Below, piece by piece: positions 57,956-64,000 of a DNA stretch of 64,000 nt (its first letter is position 1; every line of letters begins with the position of its first letter). Source of the DNA: Anaeramoeba flamelloides (taxonomy: Eukaryota > Metamonada > Anaeramoebidae); NCBI GenBank assembly GCA_027625915.1, contig JANTQA010000012.1, forward strand, positions 6,160,501 to 6,224,500. Reading direction: 5' to 3'. Made by a program: the position numbers and the translations under genes. The notes under the pieces were generated by a model that worked only from the letters and a program-made list of their open reading frames with translations, was not told where the DNA came from and made no database searches.

Positions 57956-58964
57956 TAAAGAAAAAAAAGTAAAATGAATTTTAAAGTGAAGCGGGTTTTT
58001 TTTTTAGCAAGATAGTCATTTCTTTTAAATTCGAAAAATTTTGATGTTCAAAGATGTCCCAAACCTAAATCGAAAAAATTTTCACTTCACTATCCTTTTA
58101 ACTTACGTAATTGGTTTCAAGACAATTAATTGTTATTTGTAATCCCTATTTATTTTGTACTTTGTTATTTCTCGGGGGTTGTACATTGATATTTTTTGGT
58201 TGTTTTAAATCTGAAATAAAGAAGGAATATTTTATCTTCCAAAAAGATAAAAAGATGAAATTTTTCCCCTTTTAAATTCAAAAACCAGTATTAATATCAA
58301 AAAAGTGTGATTCTTCTTAACTATTATTTCTTCGATTAACATTTAATTGAGATTTTTTTTAAAAAAAAAAAAACTTTTTTTTTCACCAAGCCATGATTAG
58401 TTGAAGACACATCTTTTTCAATGTGTTAGAACGAACAAGAGTAAGCTCTCTTTTCAACAGGTACTTATTTTTGGAGATTCTTGAAGTTACTAATAAAGAG
58501 GCTAATAAAAATATATTTTTAACAAGACAATTAAATGATCAATTTTTTTAGAGCCTCTCTGTAAAGAAATTACTGTTGTTAAAAATTCTGAGTCTTTTAA
58601 GTTTGCAAGTTCTTTTGAAAACAACAATTCGAAATATCGATGAAATATCCAAGATTTTAATCCTCCAAAAATACAAATATAAATTCAAAAGCAGAAACCA
58701 ATTCGAGATCTGAACATAATTTGAAATACAAAGAAAAACACGAAATTATAATGATGGAATTATTCTCAATCATTGAGAAAATTTCTTGTAAAAAATGATT
58801 AATTAGAACACTTACAGAAATTAATTGACTTTGTAACCAAAAAATAATAAATCATTTTCAAAATTACAAGAAACTTCGAACAAGCAAGTTTTCTTTCGAA
58901 ATAGTTTTTTATTTTTTTGTAAAAACCTTTTTTTTTTTTTAAAAAAATAAAAAACTTTGTCAAA
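57956..58964. other. 5' flank of the second G-alpha gene
   Basis: A loosely inverted pair (AAAGTGAAG near 57980 and CTTCAC near 58087) may be a small element. No gene is supported, and the promoter of the following gene is expected near the end. Confidence 0.4.
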
Positions 58965-60558
58965 ATGGGAAATTGCTTTAAAACGGAAAACGACGAAAAT
59001 GAAGCCAAGAGATCAAATAAAATCGATCAGACAATTCGAGATCGACAAATGGAAAACGAAAACATTGCAAAGCTGCTCTTGTTGGGAGCAGGCGAGTCTG
59101 GTAAATCCACTGTGGTCAAACAAATGATGATTATCCATAAGGACGGATTCGAATACGAGGAAAGAAGGGACTTTGTTGACGTCATGCGTAATAACACCGT
59201 ACATTGCATGAGCAACTTGATAAAGGCTATGACCAAATTGCAAATTGATTTTGAAGAATCTTCTAATAAGGTTTGTGTTTTGTTTTTTGTTTTTTCTTTT
59301 TTCTTTTTTCTTTTTCTGTGAATAACCAACCCAAAAATTGTTATTTTTTAAAAAATCAGAACAAAAAAGTAAATCAAGAAATAATTTTTGGGGCTTGGTT
59401 TTGTTTTTTTTTTTTATTTTTATCTTGTTCATTCTTATTGTTGATTCTTTTACCTTTCCTTTTATTCTCAAATAGGACTCTGCACTTGAAATTATTAATG
59501 AAAAAGATTTTTTTAAAGTTAAGGATCAAATCAAGATTCTTTGGGAAGACGGTGGTATTCAAGAAGCATACTCTCGAAGAAATGAGTTCCAACTTGACGA
59601 TTCGGCTGCTTAGTACATTTTTCTTTTTTAATACTCTTCCCCTCAATACCTTTTCAATTTAACTAATATTTTTATTTTATTTTTTTTGTTTTTGTTTTTG
59701 TTACACTTCTCTTGCAAATAGCAATTTTGAGAATATTAAAAGAATTGCTGACGAATCGTTCGTTCCAACAGATCAGGATATTTTGATGTCTCGTGTGAGA
59801 ACAACAGGTATTGTACAAGTCAATTTTGATTATGAAGGAATCAATTTTTGGTAAGTGAAAATTCAAATTTTGTGAAATTGCCAATCGGTTACAATCAACT
59901 GAATCTCTGGCGATTATTTTTCATTTTAAAATACCTTTTTTCTTCACTAATTTTGTGATTTCTTTCTTAGTCACCCTAACCTTCCTATTCCGAAACCAAA
60001 AATTCATAATTCGAAATTCAAAACTCTAAACTGCAAAATATAAAAATTAAAAAAAAAAAAAACAATTCTTTAACTCAATAATATAGCATGTTTGATGTTG
60101 GAGGGCAAAGAAACGAAAGAAAAAAATGGATACATTGCTTCCAAGACGTAACTGCTGTGGTGTTTTGTGCCTCATTGAGCTCCTACGATCAAAATTTATT
60201 TGAAGACGACAAACAAAACAGAATGCAAGAAAGTTTATTATTATTCGACGAAGTTTGTAATTCCAGATGGTTTGCTGACACTTCAGTTATCTTATTTTTA
60301 AACAAGACTGATTTGTTTCGAAAAAAAATTAAAACCGTAGATCTTAATATCTGCTTTAACGACTATGAGGGAGGGTGTGATTTTGATAATGCATCAGAAT
60401 TTTTAAAAGAAAAATTTGTTTCATTAAATAGAAACAAAGAAAAAGAAATTTATCCTCACTTCACTTGCGCAACAGATACAGATAATATCAAATTTGTTTT
60501 TTCTGCAGTTAAAGATATCATTTTACAAAATAATATCAAGGATATTGGAATGATTTAA
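58965..60558 (+). CDS. Heterotrimeric G protein alpha subunit (second), four exons
   Basis: Exons are 58965-59270, 59476-59612, 59722-59850 and 60087-60558, all GT-AG and phase-matched; the protein is 347 residues. It begins MGNC, allowing N-myristoylation at Gly2 and acylation at Cys4. All GTPase motifs are intact: P-loop GAGESGKST (41-49), switch I SRVRTTG with catalytic Arg172 and Thr176, switch II FDVGGQRNERKKW with Gln198, NKTD (263-266) and TCATDTDN near the C-terminus, which ends DIGMI. Introns are 205, 109 and 236 bp. Introns 1 and 2 sit at the same codon and phase as introns 2 and 3 of the other G-alpha gene (1597-8204), showing common descent. The differing C-terminal tails predict different receptor coupling. 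Intact motifs make an active GTPase likely. Confidence 0.96.
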
Positions 60559-60865
60559 CTGTTTTTTAAATCATTTTTTAGATACTCTAGTTAGTATTAT
60601 TAAAATATATATATATTTCGTTTTAGACAATTGAAGTGCTTTTTTTTTTTTTTAGTAAATTATTTTTCAGGGTTTAGCTTCGAATTAAAAATTATATTTA
60701 TTTATCAAGACTTAGTCCCTTATTGAGTATGGTTAAGTGTTTAAAATTTCTGATCATTTAAAATTCGCTTCTGTGATTTCTATGATTTTCAAAATTACTA
60801 AATTTTTAAGAAAAAATTACGTTATTGTTTTATAATTTTTAAAAAAATTGAGAAACTTTACAATA

Positions 60866-61566
60866 CACTACAAGGAAAATTTTTTCAAAAAAAATCTCTA
60901 AATTTTGTATTTTTGAAATACACTCATATAATAAACATTATTATACATAACAATTTTCAATGAAGTTTACAACTTTAATAGATATTAATAGGAATTGAAA
61001 AAAAAATGAAATTTTTTCAGTAATATTTTTTTCATTTTTAATTGTAAAATTTTTGAATTTTTTAATTGACTTAGTAGAGAGATAATTTTCAAGTATTTTT
61101 TTAATAGTATAAAAGGAAACATATTTTTCAATTTGAAAATAGTACAAAATATTTCAATCAAAAGATATTGCTAAATTAAATTGAAAATCTGATTTTTTAT
61201 CTGTTTTTGGAATATTTTTTATCATTTTATTTTTTTCCATGTTTGAGTTTTTATATACATTCCCGGTTGTTTTCTGCAAATTGCTTTAACATATATTCTT
61301 TTTTCAATACTTAATGTTCAATCAAAAATTAATTCATTTCAACTTTTTCCAATATAAAAATACCCTGAAAATAGGTGTTTTTTTCAAAAGTCAGTATTTT
61401 TGAAAAGGGGGGTATTCAGATTTTCAAGAGTTTAATAGCTATCCTTTTTTTATTACATAAAATTATGATAACTTTGAAAAAATAATTTATAAAAGAAGTA
61501 TAACTTAAATCCAATGTATAGTTTTGGCTAAGTTTAATTTTAGGTATTTAAATATTCCTTGTAGTG
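60866..61566 (+). mobile_element. Non-autonomous CACTA-ended DNA element, copy 2 (well kept ends)
   Basis: The left end CACTACAAGGAAAATTTTT and the right end, which in reverse complement reads CACTACAAGGAATATTTAA, form terminal inverted repeats; TA flanks both sides. It is 701 bp with no transposase frame. It resembles CMC/CACTA superfamily ends, although the flank supports a 2-bp rather than 3-bp duplication. The older copy at 9268-9970 has the same interior. It starts about 300 bp after the second G-alpha gene. Confidence 0.8.
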
Positions 61567-62641
61567 TAATGCTAAATATTGGAAACCATGGGAAATGTTT
61601 TTTTTAAATCTTTAAGGCCTTTTAATGATTTTTGAAACTATTAACTAAATAAATTTAATTTTTTAAAAAAGTTTGGTTTTTTATAGCAAATAATTTTACA
61701 TTCGGGACAATTGAAGCAGGTTTTCAATAGTATCTTTGTTTCGAGTTTTAAAAACAAATTTTTTGTTTTGGTGATCCTTATTCTACGAAAAAAAGGCAAA
61801 AATTTGAAATATGTTATTGGTGGTATTCTCCACTTACAAATTTTGTATATGCCAAGTGTCAAAAAATTCTGATCGACTAAGAAAGCCATAAATGAAAATT
61901 AGTTTAGTGAGATCAATTTTTTTTTTCCATTTTTTCTGAAAAAGAACACTTTTAAATTCATTTTATTTCTCACATTATAACAAGTTTTTACACCGTTTAT
62001 GGCCATTTTGATCATTATTATACTTTAACAAGTCTTTTCTACCAGTAATATTAATATAAATATTTTTTTCTTTTTTAAGATAAAACTTTTGGTTAACCCA
62101 AAAAATTGAAATATATTCATTGGATTAAAAAATAATTATATTTTTTTAAGAAGGATAGTTATAACCAAATTGTTAAAGTCATTTACAATTTCCAAGAAAA
62201 TTTGTTTTTGTATTAAGACTAAATTCGATTTTTCAAAATAAAAATTTCTTGAAGATATTTGGGAATTAATTAATTTTATCCTCAAAATTCAAAATCAATT
62301 TTTTTCTAACAAAAATGATTTGAATTGTTATAAGGGTTCTTGTGAATAAGACCAAATAATTTACTAAAAAATTTTTCAAAATTAAAAATTTTTTGTTAAT
62401 TTTTTTTCATTTTTTGAATACCAGAAAACAACTTTATCAAAACTTTAAAGAATAAATTTTGTTTGCATAATAGATCACAATTTAATTGATAAATCGTAGT
62501 TATTTTTCTACCAAATATTCATTTATTGAATCATCTATATCACAATTAGTTTTATTGGGCTGTGATTTGAATTGAGATATTTATCAAAGAAAAAGAAGCC
62601 AAATAAAAAATTTACTTTTGAAATAAATATTTTATGGCATA
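61567..62641. other. AT-rich stretch with no recognisable feature
   Basis: The minus frame at 61641-61889 has no recognisable domain. No shared repeat is found. Confidence 0.45.
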
Positions 62642-63006
62642 ACAGTCAAATCTAAAACCCGGAAATTTCTGAAACCCAGTAATTCCATTCTTCTGATCAA
62701 TTGTAAATATTAGTAAAAAGTCAAAAATATACCCCCATTTTACAGACAAATAATCAAATTATCCAGCAACTTATAACCGTTCCAATTGGGGTATTAGTTA
62801 AATATTCTGAATCCATTAATTTTAACTCTTTGGTAAATTCAGAATATTTAACCAATACCCCAATTGGAACGGTTATAAGTTACTGGATAATTTGATTATT
62901 TGTCTGTAAAATGGGGGTATATTTTTGACTTTTTACTAATATTTACAATTGATCAGAAGAATGGAATTACTGGGTTTCAGAAATTTCCGGGTTTTAGATT
63001 TGACAG
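62642..63006. repeat. Near-perfect 365 bp palindrome (young foldback MITE)
   Basis: The left arm 62642-62812 and right arm 62837-63006 are inverted copies with only a handful of mismatches; the loop is 24 bases. The outer ends are CAGTCAAATCTAAAACCCGG and its complement CCGGGTTTTAGATTTGACAG, with TA on both sides as a likely target duplication. There is no coding sequence. A related end sequence (CTAAAACCCGGGAAATTG) occurs at about 32415. The arms are far more alike than in any other foldback in the window, implying recent formation. Confidence 0.9.
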
Positions 63007-63089
63007 TAAAACGAAAAATATGTTTTACCATTTTCAAGGATCAACTTAATTCTTAAACAAAATACTTTGTTATTTTTTTTCGGTTTATA

Positions 63090-63425
63090 TTGAAAACATG
63101 CAAATTTTTAATTTCAAAAAAGAGACTCAAATCAACCAATTGTTTAAATGAGGTTAACTCATCCATTTCACAATTCGAAACACAAATTACAAAAAAAAAA
63201 ATTTCAAGATCTTGGCTAGATTTCTTTTTATTTTTAATAATGATTACTCCCTTAAAGAGTCTTAATCAAGATTTTGATTTTAGCTTTCTTGATTCTTTAA
63301 GAATTGGCCAAGAAAATAATTATTTATTTTATTCTGAAATAAGGATTTTCAAGAAACTTGAAAAATGTTTGTGTAATGTCAGAAAATTTGACTTTTTGAT
63401 CTTGCATTCAAAGAAATATAGATAG
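63090..63425 (+). CDS. Unassigned open frame, possibly a terminal exon
   Basis: It is 111 codons with mixed, protein-like composition (STNCLNEVNSSISQFETQ; NQDFDFSFLDSLRIGQENN) and ends HSKKYR and a stop. There is no ATG at the front; the first in-frame Met is about codon 51. It may be the last exon of a gene whose upstream exons were displaced by the palindrome 80 bp before it, or a chance frame. No family is recognised. Confidence 0.25.
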   Translation: MKTCKFLISKKRLKSTNCLNEVNSSISQFETQITKKKISRSWLDFFLFLIMITPLKSLNQDFDFSFLDSLRIGQENNYLFYSEIRIFKKLEKCLCNVRKFDFLILHSKKYR

Positions 63426-63715
63426 TTACATATACCCCACCCCCGAAATGAATTCTTCAGACACATTCCAAATTCTTCATTTTCCTATGATTAATGTGAA
63501 TATGTTTTTTTACTAGATCGATTAAAATGATTTTTTTTCAATGTAAAAATATAATTGTTTTGTATTTTATTTTTTGTTCTACTTTATAGTTTCATTTTCA
63601 AAATTATAAAAAATAATTCTAAGAAGATTTTTATTCATTTTGTTATTCATCTGAATCGTTTATTATAAAATTTTTACTAATAAATAAGTAAAAGTCTATT
63701 ATTTCTTTAGGAATC

Positions 63716-63907
63716 CAGTCAGTTCCACTTTTAAGACACAAACTTCTAACGAAATTTATGGATCAAGAAAATCTCAAATTAAGGTACAAAATTAGTAATT
63801 TTTTACAATTTATTTTACTAAAATCTGAATATTGTGCTTTAATTTGAGATTTTTTTTGTGCCTTAAATTTCGTTGAAAGTTTGTGCCTTAATTGCGAAAC
63901 TGACCGA
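63716..63907. repeat. Palindromic MITE (CAGTCAGTTCCAC family), full copy
   Basis: It runs from CAGTCAGTTCCACTTTTAAG to GCGAAACTGACCG, with AACGAAATTTATGG and its inverted partner between. It is one of four full copies. After it, 63908-64000 shows only AT-rich sequence. Confidence 0.85.
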
Positions 63908-64000
63908 ATTTAAAATTTTGATTTTTTTCAATTTATACTTGTGTACAACAAAACAAGGCGAAATTTATAAACCAAAAAAGAAAAAAAAAACACTCAACAC

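Noticed and set aside
59013-59662. Frames on both strands over the second G-alpha gene
   Set aside because: They are antisense or run into introns; the spliced G-alpha gene explains the region.

Overview
The window is very AT-rich eukaryotic nuclear DNA with GT-AG introns, standard stop codons, long homopolymer runs and low gene density. It is gene-poor and crowded with short inverted-repeat elements. The gene set (two heterotrimeric G-alpha subunits, a gamma-secretase APH-1 subunit, a short R-SNARE, MON1, a three-repeat MYB, ALG6 and a calponin-homology-like protein with Lys- and Ser/Asp-rich tracts) fits a free-living amoeboid protist. An Anaeramoeba-like metamonad or an amoebozoan is the most likely source; this is inference from gene content and style, not a sequence match. 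No virus-like or LTR element was recognised.

Layout. 1-1345: inverted-repeat fragments and the 3' part of a LINE. 1597-8204 (minus): a five-exon G-alpha gene with one 5.0 kb intron. 9268-9970: a CACTA-ended DNA element. 12135-18195 (minus): a four-exon APH-1 gene whose last intron is 4.6 kb and holds a decayed LINE plus a nested foldback. 18236-19301: a row of small terminal-inverted-repeat elements. 21150-21597 (minus): a two-exon R-SNARE. 21853-28526: repeats. 28527-31307 (plus): a 926-residue protein. 31308-36556: repeats and empty DNA. 36557-41980 (plus): a two-exon MON1 with a 3.7 kb intron. 41981-46175: repeats and a decayed coding remnant. 46176-47964 (minus): a five-exon 3R-MYB. 47965-53526: repeats. 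53527-55146 (plus): intronless ALG6. 55147-58964: repeats and a decayed remnant. 58965-60558 (plus): a second, four-exon G-alpha gene. 60866-64000: a second copy of the CACTA-ended element, a near-perfect 365 bp palindrome, an unassigned open frame and another MITE.

The genes are not an operon-like set. Several act in the endomembrane system: ALG6 in ER N-glycan assembly, the R-SNARE and MON1 in vesicle fusion and Rab7 activation, and APH-1 in the gamma-secretase complex. The two G-alpha genes share two intron positions and so come from a common ancestor.

The most striking feature is structural. Three of the six multi-exon genes each carry exactly one giant intron (5,001, 4,636 and 3,693 bp), while all other introns are about 93-366 bp. 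Each giant intron is packed with the same dispersed repeats found between genes. Without joining exons across these introns, the APH-1 and MON1 C-termini would be read as separate unknown genes. Many dispersed families have several copies here, so this window is a good sample of the genome's non-autonomous transposons.
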